Part shown: piece after piece, positions 12,113-23,461 of the stretch
Numbering within the stretch: position 1 is the first letter of the stretch
How the letters are laid out: each line of letters opens with the position of its first letter
Translations under genes and position numbers: made by a program
Notes under the pieces: model-generated
The model's input: only the letters and a program-made list of their open reading frames with translations
The model's database searches: none
Told to the model about the DNA's origin: nothing
Assembly: GCA_039111635.1 (NCBI GenBank)
Contig: JBCAQO010000001.1
Coordinates: 3,968,001 to 4,032,000 of the forward strand
Source of the DNA: Heterobasidion occidentale
Taxonomy: Eukaryota > Basidiomycota > Agaricomycetes > Russulales > Bondarzewiaceae
Direction of reading: 5' to 3'
Length of the DNA: 64,000 bases

Positions 12113-14479
12113 TCAGCTGTCGAAGACGATTTTCTTCGGGACAACAGTCATGTCCACGTCGTCACGGAAGAAGGCCCCGTAAACACTATGCGTTTTCTTT
12201 TTGATCGCCATTGGGAACTTCTGGAGTCCCTCGCAATCGAATCCGCTATCGCGCAGAACACGCGCAAGCTCCCCTGCCAATGCACGTTCGTGTTTGTCGC
12301 CGGTAAAGAAGGTAATACTCTTCCCATTCTTACCCCCACGACCTATTGGAACCGCAATCAGCATCCAGTTTTATTGTTAAAAGCATAGAGAGACCAGATA
12401 CCTGTTCGGCCGATGCGATGAATGTAATCCTCGATGGTTAAAGGGAAGCTGTAATTGATGACAAATCCAACGTTTGGAATGTCCAAACCACGCGCTGCGA
12501 CATCTGTCGCGACAAGGAGCCTGGTAGCGCCATCACGGAAACTTTGAAGGGCCTGCATCCGCGCTGACTGTGACAGATCCCCATGAATGCTAGCGACGGT
12601 ATATCCCATCCTCTTCAGGGTGCTCTCGACGCGGCTAGCCTCTTTCTTGTACAGTACGAAGACTAGGATGCGCTCCGCTTCCGGGTCAGTGACGTAGCTT
12701 TTATTGGGAGCGAGCTGTCGGAGATGCTTGACGAGACGAGAGCTGAAAGCGTTGATTGTTTAAGAGCAGCCAATAACAGAGTGAATAAAGAGCTGCTCAC
12801 TCCTTTTCCCGATCGTCATCGAACACCTCAATAACTATTCAAATGAGATGCTGTAACAACAGCATAGATTTCAAACCTCCCACCTTGTTCCACACGACTA
12901 TTGGCTGTCAAATCGTCGCTTCCAATCGTGACTCTAACAGGATCGCGTTGAAAGGATGCCGCTAATCTTCTAACAGAATCCGGCCATGTTGCACTAACTG
13001 TTATTCGATGAGTTGGATAAGGTAGAAGAATTTAGCCAAACCACTTACACATAAGAGTCTGTCGATCCGCTGAACCCTTCGTATACGCGATGATAGCTCG
13101 GATATCGTTCTCGAAACCTTTGTCCAGCATGCGATCTGCCTCATCCAGAACCAGATAATCAACCCCACTCAGGTCACAAGACCCCTCCCTCACGAGATCT
13201 AAAATCCGACCAGGTGTACCAACAATAATGTGAGTGTTGGACGATTTGAGCGCTCGTATCTGAGGGCCCTTGTCAACCCCGCCATAGAGTGCTACACATC
13301 CCACACTGGAAGAGGAGCCTAACGCAACGAGGGTATCGTATGTCTGAATGGCCAATTCGCGTGTCGGTGCCAGGATAAGGACACGTGCTTGATGCTTTGT
13401 CTTCGTCTTTTTGCTTGAGGACGCCGAGATGAGACGCCCCAGGGCGGGTATACCGAAAGCCAAAGTTTTTCCACTGATGAAAATGATGAGTGGATAGAAC
13501 AGAGGACGATGCATAGTAAAATCACCTGCCGGTCTCTGCAATACCTACTACGTCCCGGCCATCTATTGCTGGAGGCCACGTACATGCTTGAATTGGAGTT
13601 GGCTTGTCGAAGCCTGCAAATGCACTCTGGAGAGTACTGGGGATTTGTAAAGCAGAGAATGACAATGCAGGAATAACCTGTGCTCGGCCTTGAGGGATGG
13701 TAAGAGTAATGGAGTGTTCAGCAAGGTATGCTTCAATGACGGCGGGAGAGGCTGTGTCAGCGGGAGGGGAAAGTACGGACGACGTTGCAGTCGAACTAGA
13801 GGGGGTAGAATCTGCTCCAGAAGTGGGCTCAGAGCGTCGCTTCTTTTTATGCTCTTTCTCCCTTTTCTTCTCGTCTTTTTTTGAAGTTTCAGGTTGCGTA
13901 GAATCCTCTTCGCGTTTCCGTTTCATCTTCTTTTCAGGCACTATGACTTCACATATGAGAACGACTTATATGGAAAGAAGAAGTGGGCGAAACGCACGAG
14001 ATGTGTCTGGAGAGACGGCAGGTTCTTCACTCTCGTCATGGCCCGACGCATCTTTCCTCTTCTTCTCTTTCTTCTCCTTCTTCTTCTTCCGTCGCTCCTG
14101 CTTTTCTGCGTCCTCATCCTCTAATTGTAGTGCATCTGACCATTGCATGAGCGCGACGAAGATATGCAGATATAGACGTTAGTGAAACACACCTGCGACT
14201 GTAACGTCGGCCATTTCCTTGCGCTTTTTGTCCTTCTCTTCTCGTTTCCTGCGCTTTCGCTCTCTGGAGTCGTCATCCTTCTGATTGTCTAAAGAGATGC
14301 TTAATTGTCACACAGTCAATCATCATGGTATGGATCGACGTACTATCTTCGCCCTCGTCCCTTCGCTTGCTCTTCTTTGCGTCGGTCTTGTCCCTTGACG
14401 GAGTCGAATTTGCGGAATGCTTGGATTTTTCGTGCTCGGAAGAGACAGACTTATGGGTGGGAACGATTGCGATGGTCAT
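12113..14479 (-). CDS. DBP3: ATP-dependent DEAD-box RNA helicase Dbp3
   Basis: A nucleolar RNA helicase needed for 60S pre-rRNA processing in yeast. Start ATG at 14479 ([12 protein letters not shown]). The N-terminus is very lysine/glutamate-rich and spread over several exons, as usual for Dbp3. Q motif [16 protein letters not shown], Walker [13 protein letters not shown] (split by an intron near 13530-13485), motif Ia [22 protein letters not shown] box [12 protein letters not shown] in VSATWPD, then helicase C with [14 protein letters not shown] and IHRIGRTG. The end is at TGA 12113-12115. The combination of a WP residue pair after the Q motif and [12 protein letters not shown] is characteristic of Dbp3 among DEAD proteins. 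At least six introns; no frame break was seen. The next gene downstream on the same strand starts almost at once. Confidence 0.9.
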
Positions 14480-14724
14480 GGCGCAAGCTGAAGGAGAGGA
14501 AGGTTGCAAAGCCGGGGAAGAAACAGAAACACCTCAAAAACGAGATTACATCCAGATCCGGAAATTTCTCGCGTGGCCATTTCAAATTTAAAGTTACTAG
14601 ATTAAGGACAGTCAGACCCTGTCGGACCTATCAAACAGTACCTCAAAAGTACCTCAACACACACTGAATACGACATGAGAGTTATCAAGAGTACATTCGT
14701 GCTTAATTTTACAGAAAGCACTAG

Positions 14725-14973
14725 TCATATCTTAACGACACGGAAGCGTTTGTACACGGTAGGAAGATGTCCCATCAACGCCGCGGCGGAATCCTCCCAG
14801 GCATCGAATTTGACCAGGAGGACATTGCGACTCTGTGAGAGATCGCCTCGAAAGACCGTTGCTACTCATGAAAATGCTGATTTCAGTCGCATGTCTTTCG
14901 TCACAGCAGGCTGCGTCACTTGAATATTGGAAGTTTGTCCACCGACCGACGAAGGACTTACTCTCGCAGACAT
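14725..14973 (-). CDS. Possible small protein of unknown function
   Basis: On the minus strand an ATG at 14973 (MSAR) is followed directly by a GTAAGT donor. The last exon reads LSQSRNVLLVKFDAWEDSAA, continues to ..MGHLPTVYKRFRVVKI and stops at TGA 14725-14727. The last exon looks like real coding sequence, but I could not join it to the first in a single frame with confidence. I do not recognise a family. It lies head-to-head with nothing and just upstream of DBP3 in the same orientation. Confidence 0.3.
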
Positions 14974-14984
14974 AGGACTGTGTT

Positions 14985-15840
14985 TGTTTTGTTCATGCGT
15001 GCAATGGCTGCATGTTTCAAAGGCGGAAGATTTTAAGCTCTTGAAACAGAGGCCAAAAAAAAATTCGAATTAGTTCTGCGAGTGAAGCGAGTACGAATTC
15101 CAGCAAACTTCTCTATGCGGAATTGACGAGGATGCTCGGTGGTTAGAAATGAAGACCGCATGACACGGTCGCTAGACTTCGCTAGACCACCGAGACTGTT
15201 AGCGGGGAGGACATGAGAGAGATGAGGAAAATGAAGGAAGACAAAGTAGTACATACGAGTGGTACCCCTGCCATCCAATAAATCGATGTTAGCCCACAAG
15301 CAGAAACATGTGGATCGATCGCTTGGAAAATTCGGACATAGTTTTGGTGTACAGTAGAAATCGCCTTGCCAGATGGTGTATGTTTCGGCAGGGTGTCGCA
15401 CTAGAAGCAGAAGAGGGCCCGAGAAACGATGATATTTGCAAGGCTGGAGCAGGACAACAAAGCATGAGGGCAAGCCCCCCAAAGAAAATATTCCCCCACC
15501 CCGATCAATGAATTCTGATTCTTTGTTGAACTTCGATCAGCACGTCAGTCGAAATTTTCGAGAGGGCTTCATAAATGTTTACAAAAACCGGGTAAGATCG
15601 ACAAGAATCACTGTGGGATATATACAGTCAGATGGCAAATGAGGATTCCAGAAGTCTGAAGGGCCGTGATACAGACGAATGCCTGGCCTATAAGCAGAGA
15701 TTACGTTCAAAGTCAATTTCAAAGCAGACACAATTAATCCAATTATAGAGCGGATCGACTGCAAAGCAGAAGGTCCAACCTTCCAATTCTCAAGGAGTCC
15801 CTCAGCTCCCAAGGATCCAGACGCCCTAGGGCAAGGCCAG
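14985..15840. other. Intergenic, no gene recognised
   Basis: Open frames on both strands are short, without recognisable motifs or consistent splice signals. The stretch separates the doubtful small gene from the third zinc-knuckle locus. Confidence 0.5.
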
Positions 15841-15847
15841 TGTATCC

Positions 15848-16463
15848 TTGACTGAAGCAGCCGGGGTGTCGCTATTGGCACCTCAGAGGCCAGCTGATGT
15901 AGAGGCCACACAAGACAAGACACATATATCTCAGGATGGACACCACGAGGATCTACCCCTCATCGGGCAACCGGCCGTCGAAAATATACGCGCTTGTGTT
16001 GCAGTACCTCATGATCTGCCAGCACGCTGAGGCTCGCGGCATCGATCAATGATCGAGGGAAAAGGAAAGCGAGTTCAAAGAAGGCGATGGGGACGGTGGA
16101 CTCAGTGCTAAGGGAAAAAGCAAAGGCAAAGGTAAGGCACAGGTGAGGGCGCAGACGTCAGCGAAAGCGAAAAGGCAGGCGAAGGCGAAGATCGCGACGA
16201 GGCCGAAGGGGAAATGAAAGGCGCGCGAAGAGGATAGAGCGCAGGGATCCATACCGCCCACCGACGGGTCGTATGTCTGCGAGATCGATGGCCAGAAGTT
16301 TCTCCGCCCTTATGACCTCGAACGACACAAGGAGAGGACACAAGGACATGCCGAGTTCAAAGGTCGTATCCCCTGCGTCTGCGGGAAGACGTGCAGTCGC
16401 GACGATAGTCGGACGAGACACAAAGGCAGTAACTGTCGCCTACGTCGTCGGCGATTGGCATAG
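15848..16463 (+). CDS. Zinc-knuckle family protein, third locus
   Basis: The last exon encodes the same two-part motif as genes A and B. The first part is C-x15-H-x6-H (CEIDGQKFLRPYDLERH then KERTQGH). After eight residues comes C-x-C-x12-H-x4-C (CVCGKTCSRDDSRTRH then KGSNC). The gene ends RLRRRRLA at TAG 16461-16463. An upstream segment (15848-16030) contains the family linker in diverged form (HHEDLPLIGQPAVENI). Between them lies a stretch that is acidic in one frame and Lys/Ala-rich in another, and the connecting splice sites are unclear. The coding start is therefore a guess. The Cys/His pattern is complete here, unlike in gene B. Confidence 0.5.
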
Positions 16464-17515
16464 AGTTTGCTCTGTTGCAGGGGAGCGAAGCTTCAGACAC
16501 GCACCGTGATTATCTTGTACCCATACCTTTCCTTGATTTCACTAGCTTCTCAAGTTCTCTTCCATCGATCCCTTAATCTCACCAATTTCGACATTTTTCA
16601 CTCTTGTTGTCCAAAACTTCTACGAAGTTATTTGAATACCACTTGTTTGTTATTCAATGGCACCTCTGAATTTTAGTTAGACATGGTCAACTTGTAGATA
16701 AATGAGATGCACACTTTGTCAGAGGTGGTGAATGTGATTGGATAGAGACGCGAGAGGTCGGTGAAGGGTGGTGAGCGTATAATGTCAAGTGCAGTCGAAT
16801 CACTAGTCACAACGGCCAGGACTCAGCGGGTGATCAGCTTATCTACACAATTTTATACCAAGGATCAGAGAGGACCAGAGATTCTTTCCAAACGTACGCC
16901 CCGCTTGTCTTGAACCGCGTCATGGCAGGTCATGGCACGCGACGATTGTGACACAGATTGGGGAGGCAGGCGCATGCAGCCAGTGCAACCTAGCAATACA
17001 CCTGAGTGCATCAATTAGAAGACTATCCTGTTGATAGTTCTGACGAGGGAGTTGATTACAGAGGAGAGTGGAGAGAGTGGCCATGGGAGTCCCGCGCACT
17101 GTGCGATGGGTAAGTGGGTTGGGACAAGTTGGGGCTGTTTGGGTTTGGAGGACGTTATATCGAGGAGATAGCCGTGGTCGCCATCATGCATCACTAGCAG
17201 CATGATATCTCGAACGTTTCGCGAGGAATAGCACACTGGTATCGTCAGAAGAAGAAGAAAAACTTACTACGAGACGCGAACTCCGAAGGATGATGCACGA
17301 TGCTTCTTCGTCATGAATCTTTGCATCATCCAAATATCCTTCTTGTCTCCGAACAGCGCCTACTTTGTGAAAATATGGATGGATGTCCATCGAGGAGCAG
17401 AGGTGAATTTCTAGGATTTTCTACGTTTACGGATAATAGCGCCGCAAGGAAGCGTGCCATTTCGATCGGTTTCCCTTCTCCCTCTCCTTTGTTTTACGCG
17501 TTGCTCTTACCCTTT
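16464..17515. other. Intergenic, no gene recognised
   Basis: About 1 kb without a convincing coding exon on either strand. It is the likely 3' flank of the zinc-knuckle gene and the distal promoter region of the LRR gene. Confidence 0.5.
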
Positions 17516-17561
17516 CTACTCTCTCTCTCTCTTTCTCTCTCACTTCTGTCTCTTCATCCAG
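17516..17561. promoter_or_regulatory. CT-rich tract upstream of the LRR gene
   Basis: An almost pure pyrimidine run on the plus strand (repeated CT units) ends about 35 bases before the ATG at 17595. Pyrimidine tracts just upstream of the start are common in promoters and 5' leaders of fungal genes, often near the transcription start. The role is inferred from position. Confidence 0.4.
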
Positions 17562-17594
17562 CCACCCAACATAACTACCCACATCGCACTGAGC

Positions 17595-19379
17595 ATGTAC
17601 TCACAAACCCCAACGCACCACTTCATCACGGCCGAGGAGCGTGCGCTCATGTCGCCGTCCTCGTCCCCTGAGACGTCGCCTGATCCCTTCGGCTAAGCGG
17701 TGCAGACTCCTCGCCAGTCTCTTCGCCGAGTCTCGAACCGCTCGAACTAGATGAGCCTGACAAGCCCCGTTTCGACAAGCCTAGCATCGAACACCCGTTC
17801 GCGGGATCGACTCACGCGACGCGCAGCCCGCCCATGTACGAGCGCCCCGCCAGTCGCGACTTTCTCGTGTATGGCAACTTCAAGTCTCCCGAACGCGGTG
17901 GTTTCGTCACGAGCCCGTTTCCCCACCTCGGGTGCTCGTGTTCGATGAGGATTGGGATATTACACGTCGTGCACCCGTGCTCGACGAGGAGGAGTCGATT
18001 TGGCAGGACAAGATCACCTATGCAATCGACGCGGCCAAGGGCAGAATCGACCTTATGTACGTCTGCTTCCGGTTTTCAATTTTAGTTTCTGACATACATG
18101 CACGCGACATCTCTAGAGGCGAGGGTCTCACATACATACCATCTCAGATCGGCGACCTGGCAAATCTTGTGCTCATGCCAGCGCTGGACGCTTTTCCCTC
18201 CCCTGCTCATACCACCCGTACCTTCTCTCGTAGCCACACCACCCCAGCGACACGGCTTGAGCGCGAGGCGTTATTTTCCGCATCGCATCCCTTGGGTGGA
18301 CAGGATGGTCTGATGCTATTTTTGTCCGCGAATCAAATTCGCTCGCTACCGATAGAGTTGTTCTCGTTGCAGAATCTCGTCGTTCTCAGTTTACGTGCGC
18401 CTTTCACTCGCTGATCTCTCTTTTGTGCATTAATCCATGATTTGCTCTCTCGCATTTCTCTCTACCGCCAAACCTGTTCCGATTCGCTCGTCCGCCGGAC
18501 GTAGGGAACAACGCGCTAACCTACATCCCGCCCCAGATCGCGCAGCTGCGCGCCCTCCGCGAACTTAATGTCGCGAACAACCGTATCGCGATCCTTCCGG
18601 CAGAATTGACTGCTCTACGTCTCGACAGGCTTTCCGTTACGCCAAATCCACTCATCCCCGTCCCTTCTCCAGCTGAGGCAAAGCGCCTCCGCACGTGCAC
18701 CGTAGGGCCCACCACCCGCATACTCGGTCGCGTGCCCCCGCTCTCGGAACTCATCCTCCGGTACCTCATCTCGCCCTCTGCGCCCGCCTCGCCCTCGAAC
18801 CCCAACCCACAGTCCATTCTTGCTCAGCACTTTCAGCTGCCTCTTCTTGATTCGCTGAACCTCCGACCAGACTTTACGCGAGTCCTCAGTGCATCTGTTC
18901 CAGGCGCAGTCGCACTCCCGTCTCCTTCAAGACCGCGGCGGCATCCGCGCGCAAATCCGCATGTGCCTTCTGATCCTGATACGACTGGGGATAATGACGA
19001 GGCAGATGGGGCCGTGGTCGGCATGAGTCACTGCCCCGCGCCACATCATGGCCACTTCGCGCAAGGAGACGTTGGGCAAAACTTACCTGAAGGACAGTGG
19101 ACTTGGAACGACGCTCCGTATGCGCAATGCGCGGAGAACCGTATCGTATGGGTCGAGTACATCGCCGGCCATAAAGTGGGCTCTGGGGCCTATCGCGTTC
19201 CCCTTTTGTGGCGCGGGTGCGGGGTCGGATGTTTGGATTTTCTCGAGGTAGAGGAAGAGGAAAAAGCGCCTTTCCTACAGCAAGCTCAACGTCAGTTACA
19301 GCAAGAGCAAGACGCAGTGGAGGATGCAGATATGTCGTCGGCAGACGAAGACACTGATGTCACCATGGCAGAGGCGTAG
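17595..19379 (+). CDS. Leucine-rich-repeat protein, apparently two frame breaks
   Basis: Starts MYSQTPTHHFITAEERALMS at 17595 and ends ..DEDTDVTMAEA at TAG 19379. A Ser/Pro-rich N-terminus is followed by FDEDWDITRRAPVLDEEE, then at least three leucine-rich repeats of the Ras-group type (YIPSQIGDLANL; NQIRSLPIELFSLQNL; NNRIAILPAEL). The C-terminal module has regularly placed Cys/Trp residues (APYAQCAENRIVWVEYIAGH, then VPLLWRGCGVGC) and an acidic tail. This module is known from fungal LRR proteins of unknown function. Introns lie after about 18058 and 18392. The reading frame must change near 17692 and again in the CCCC run near 17921; one missing base at each would restore it. Confidence 0.75.
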
Positions 19380-19906
19380 GGAAGCGTGAGGGAATGTGTG
19401 TCTGAGATGGATCGTCGTTCTCGTAGTAAGTAGCACTCTGGAATCATCTATCTCCATCTTGTATCTTGTACCAAGCATGACTGTTGGCTGTCTTCATTGT
19501 ACTATCTTGCATCTGCATATACACCGTCGTCGTCGTTAAGGTGAACACCATTGGAGGTTGGCTCCCCATCGGGCTGAGTAGAAATGCTATAGGAAGCATT
19601 TCCGAGCAGTAGGGCGCTTTTATCGGTCTCGAGCAGCTTTGCAGACTTGTCGTGAAAGAAAGATTGAGAGAAGCTGTCTTTGATACCAATCAGTTGCGAG
19701 TAGAATATCCAGAGAAGATCTCATATGACGAGACCTGGAAGCACGGTGGCATTGCGGCGGCAAGTAGTAGATGTTGTTACAAAAAGGGGTGGATATGGGG
19801 CCCTATGAAATAGAACGACGACTGAAAGTCCACTGCACTAGGAGTTCACTGTCAAAACATATCTCTCGGAACCACCTTTGCCAGTCTTATCGTCTGCCTC
19901 CAACCT
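19380..19906. other. Intergenic, no gene recognised
   Basis: The 3' flank of the LRR gene. Short frames only. A diverged MITE begins at its end. Confidence 0.5.
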
Positions 19907-20013
19907 AGGGCCCAGCACTGAACAGATATGTGCACTAGGCGATCGCGACAGATAAATAGAAGTAAACCCGTACGAATTAGGATCGGACCCCTGTTACGAT
20001 ATGCTGGGGTCCT
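19907..20013. mobile_element. Diverged second copy of the hAT-like MITE
   Basis: The right end (CGTACGAATTAGGATCGGAC, then the GGGGTCCT terminus at 20006-20013) matches the right end of the element at 45846-45975, with a few substitutions. The left end (AGGGCCCAGCACTGAACAG, from 19907) is a poor but recognisable inverted match. No target-site duplication is visible. It lies about 550 bases outside the right arm of the zinc-knuckle duplication. Confidence 0.5.
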
Positions 20014-20566
20014 GGGTTCTGTCACCGAGTGGCCGACACATCAGCTCGGCAAATGCAAGGTAATACCAGACTTCTCTTCAACATCACGTTGCCAGACACA
20101 CATCTCCCCCGATGGAACAGCCGAAGGAAAATAGGAGGTCTGCAAGGGTGCCAGCCAGAACGGCGAGAAGAAATTCTCAAGATGTCCAAATTGGGAGCGA
20201 ACATTCGGTGACCGCATCGTCCTTGACAGCGTTGAAAGCGCTTTGAATGCCGATCGAGGGAAGCCATATGGAACTCAGCTATAAGTTAGGAATCTTGTGG
20301 GAGTTTGACGGGAACGTTGGGGGGTTTCCAGAGTACCAAAAGGCTGTACGGGACCACAAAAGAAAAGGGAGCATGATTGCCATAGTTCCAGCGAAGTACG
20401 CATATGGACTGATGCAGCTTAACTTTAGGCACGCCACCTGCGTGCTTAGCGCCTATCATACTTATGGACAAGGCCTTTGCGGACGGGGGGGTGGATCTGT
20501 CCATGGAAGAGACAATGGCATGGAAAAACCAGCTACAGATCGGCCTAGTGACCGAGGGCCTGTATC

Positions 20567-21207
20567 CCAGGACAGATACGCCACAATTTGCCACCGCGGC
20601 GCATTCCATCGAAGGAGCGGCGTATCAGATGTCCATCCCGAGTTCCGAGGTCAGTTGAGTGTTTTTATTCGGGACTATAGTCTGATACTCCGCAACAAAT
20701 CGCGACGCGACGAGCAGAAGCAGACATTGTTCGTGACGGCCCGTCCACAGGTTATCCAACTTTCAGAGGAAACTGTGACACTGTGCACCCAGGGAAGTAT
20801 GGCTGAGGTGCACGCTACGCCGAGGGTAGAGCTCCCATCATGGCAGCGAGCTGAAGCCGAGGCCATACAATCCATAACCAATACATTCACAACGGGCACA
20901 ACGAGGATCGTTCCCCCATGGAGCAGGCAGCTGCTGAAGATGTATTAGAATCGATTATCAAACCTAGCACTTCATGGATACTGATAAGGCCAACTTCGAC
21001 GCCAAGTGCTCAGCCTGGGAATGGGCCATGGATTTGTGAGAAAGATGGGACGAAGTTTGCCTATCATCGTCACCTCGTATCATACGTCGACCCCGAGCCA
21101 TGACGAGTATGCAGGCCCCGCCGTCTGCGTGTGTGGAGCCAAGTTCCGTCGCGAGAATGGTATGATTAGGCACTTCAAGAAATTGGTGTCTCCTCCGTCC
21201 AAGGTAG
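20567..21207 (+). pseudogene. Zinc-knuckle protein B, right copy, frame-broken
   Basis: Matches the left B copy from the acceptor on (DRYATICH.., SGVSDVHPEFRGQLSVFIRD, linker around IQSITNTF). Compared with the left copy it has lost one base near 20893, which throws the linker out of frame into a stop near 20948. Another change near 20972 puts ICEKDGTKFAYHRH back in frame. One extra T near 21183 destroys the last Cys of the second knuckle. Second knuckle: CVCGAKFRRENGMIRHFKK. The family stop is at TAG 21205-21207. The upstream exon differs from the left copy and is not identified. Given other apparent indels in the assembly, decay is likely but not proven. Confidence 0.5.
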
Positions 21208-22029
21208 TTTACGAGGTCAGTGCTGCATCGCGTGTGAAGTCGAGAGGAAGAGATGGCAGGTGCTGAGGAGATCGGGGACGCACTAGTTTCTTGGTTTTCT
21301 TTCCTCTCTCCCTTGTCTCACCCGCCATGTATTCCACTCATTGATCTGGCCAGATAGATGCCTTCAAGTAATTCCTATCAGTTTCCTATCCCGTCTTCAT
21401 CTCGCTGAATATTGCTTGATTTAGTCTTCTATCCTTGGGTGTCAGCTATCTACATTGATTGATGCTCATGACTCACGAGGGACCTTGTATAGACTGCTAT
21501 CGTTCTCATCAATCATAGTATTGTTTGCCTATAGGCAGTCATGCATGTTGTGAGAAAGACGGAAGCGTTTTGCAGCGTGAGAACTCAGATGGCGCACTTT
21601 GCGGCCTTCGGCATCTTTTGGCAACCAGTCGATGTTTCCTCCTGCACAGATGGGTCTGTCATCTCAGATGGCTGGTTCAAAAGGTCAGTACAGTATGCAG
21701 AATTGGTCTACAGATTTAACATCGCGTCATCCTGCTGGCCTTGCCTCAAAGCCCGTTTGCTTCGTCCAGGGGTGCTGACGTGATTGCAATAGATCTAGGA
21801 TAAATCGGTAGATACAAGTTACACTGGCAAACTTAACAAGACTAGCGTATGTGGTGTTGTAATAGAGTCGATGATGGCAGGGAACCAAATCGATAGGGAT
21901 GGATGAGGGAAGGGGCGAAGAAAGGGAAGAGGCCACGGTGCAGCATGGTGCGTCTGTGTTCTACGACTTGACAGCCAATGTCCTCCCCACACTCGCGATT
22001 GAACATCGACCGAGAGGCATCATGGGTCT
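21208..22029. other. Spacer between convergent zinc-knuckle genes, right arm
   Basis: Non-coding spacer homologous to 824-1696 in reverse complement, with short indels. No gene recognised. Confidence 0.55.
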
Positions 22030-23461
22030 TCACAGCCAAAAACGAGGAGGGCCGGTACACCTTTTTGTCATCAAGTGCTTGTACATCCCATCTCGACGAG
22101 AAAACTCCCGTCGACAGACACAGGTGACAGGGCCCCGGTATGCCTTGTGACCGGGGGTTGTCCGCTTGTGTCGAACAAGATCTCCATGATGACGATAGGC
22201 CGTGCGATGCTTCGTGCAGATATGTGGTTTGGCGTCGTGAAGCTCTCTCGTCGGGTCTCGAGTCTCTGTCCGTCCCCTCGCTGAGCTTACCATTCTTTTC
22301 CTCGGCGTCCGAGCGTCCATAGACGTAGCGGGAGAAGGGAGCGACGCGTCAGGTCTGGCAATGGACGCTGGTATAGCTGCAGCGAACGGACGCTCTATCG
22401 GGAAATCATCCCCATTATGCCCGTTGCTGTATATATTGGTGTTTGTTGGTACGGCCCTGATTTCAGCTAGCCTTCGCGGTGCGAATTGCACCGCTAGAGC
22501 CGCGTTCATCTCGGCTATACTATCTGCGCTGAACGGCATCATGGTTGTACGAGATAGCCAAATGTTCTGCGAATCATACACAGGCCTCGGATTCTGGCTA
22601 TCAGCAGAACGCTAAGACGACTATTATGGTCACATAGCCCTTTCGAACAAGAAAGATCCTCACCGCAAATGCTCGAGCGGGAGCAGGCGTTGGGTGCATA
22701 AAATCATGCACGGGTGGCTGAGGCGGCCATGCAACGGGGTCGACTTGCTTCCACGAATTCGGGTCGAATATCTGTGAATTCGATCTATGAATATATTCTG
22801 CAATGCAGCGATATGTGCATCCCTATTCAGAAAGCCTCGTGACATATGAGCACTGACTGTACGCACCAAGAGGACCCGGCTGTACGCTGTGACAGGCCGA
22901 TGCGGTGGAATCCGCATCATAAAGCGAGGTGCACCTAGAGCGCACACCTGACAAAGGTTCGACTTTAGCGTTGGGAATCTTGTGCCCTTCGACAAAGCTA
23001 GAATCCTAGAAGAGAGGCGGTAAGTGATGTTACTTGAACTCATTGTGGTACAAGTTGACAAGCGTGTCTATGAGAATCAACCTACTTACCCAGCCGGGTT
23101 GAAACTGGGAAGGTTGTGACAGAGAAGTGTGGTCCTCCCACTGGAAACCGTCCGTATACTGAGTATTGGGGCTCTGTGGAAATGGCCATTCAAAGGTCGG
23201 TGTATCGTATGCCAGAGAAGTTCATCGTCGTTCTTTTGAGGCGCTTCCTTCGAGAAGATACAAGATGTTGACTGGATACTCGAAGCGGGGTAGTGGCTCT
23301 GCGACTAGAGACAGCTTGCGCTTCGGCTTAAATATGTCCTCCCATGGGCTCCGTGTGTCTGGCGCATATTTTGTTGCCAGTCTGCGATCTGGCTCACACC
23401 TTCCACTGACGAGAGATAGGGCCATTGCTTTGTGCACATCATGAGGTAAACGAGACAACAA
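22030..23461 (-). CDS. Zinc-knuckle protein A, right copy
   Basis: Last exon from about 22573 to the stop at 22030. It has the intact two-part motif: C-x15-H-x6-H (CTKHRTAYRHHGDLVRH..), then C-x-C-x12-H-x5-C (CVCRREFSRRDGMYKH, LMTKRC). An upstream exon near 22780-22660 (VAWPPQPPVHDFMHPTPAPA) matches the left copy. Further exons probably extend to a start near 23461 (MLSRLPHDVHKAMALSLVSG), followed by readable sequence such as EDIFKPKRKLSLVAEPLPRF. A TGA near 23219 interrupts the most natural frame of that exon, so either an intron or a mutation is present. The function is unknown; nucleic-acid or protein binding is inferred from the knuckles. Confidence 0.55.

Larger units (their letters stand above)
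20567..22880. repeat. Right arm of the diverged inverted duplication
   Basis: Inverted partner of 1-2338. It contains gene B (plus) and gene A (minus) in convergent order. Boundaries by eye: near 20567, at the CCCAG acceptor, and near 22880, where the left arm leaves the window. Both genes, their introns and the spacer are matched. The arms are separated by about 18.2 kb holding the SF1-helicase-like gene, DBP3, the third zinc-knuckle gene and the LRR gene. Confidence 0.8.
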
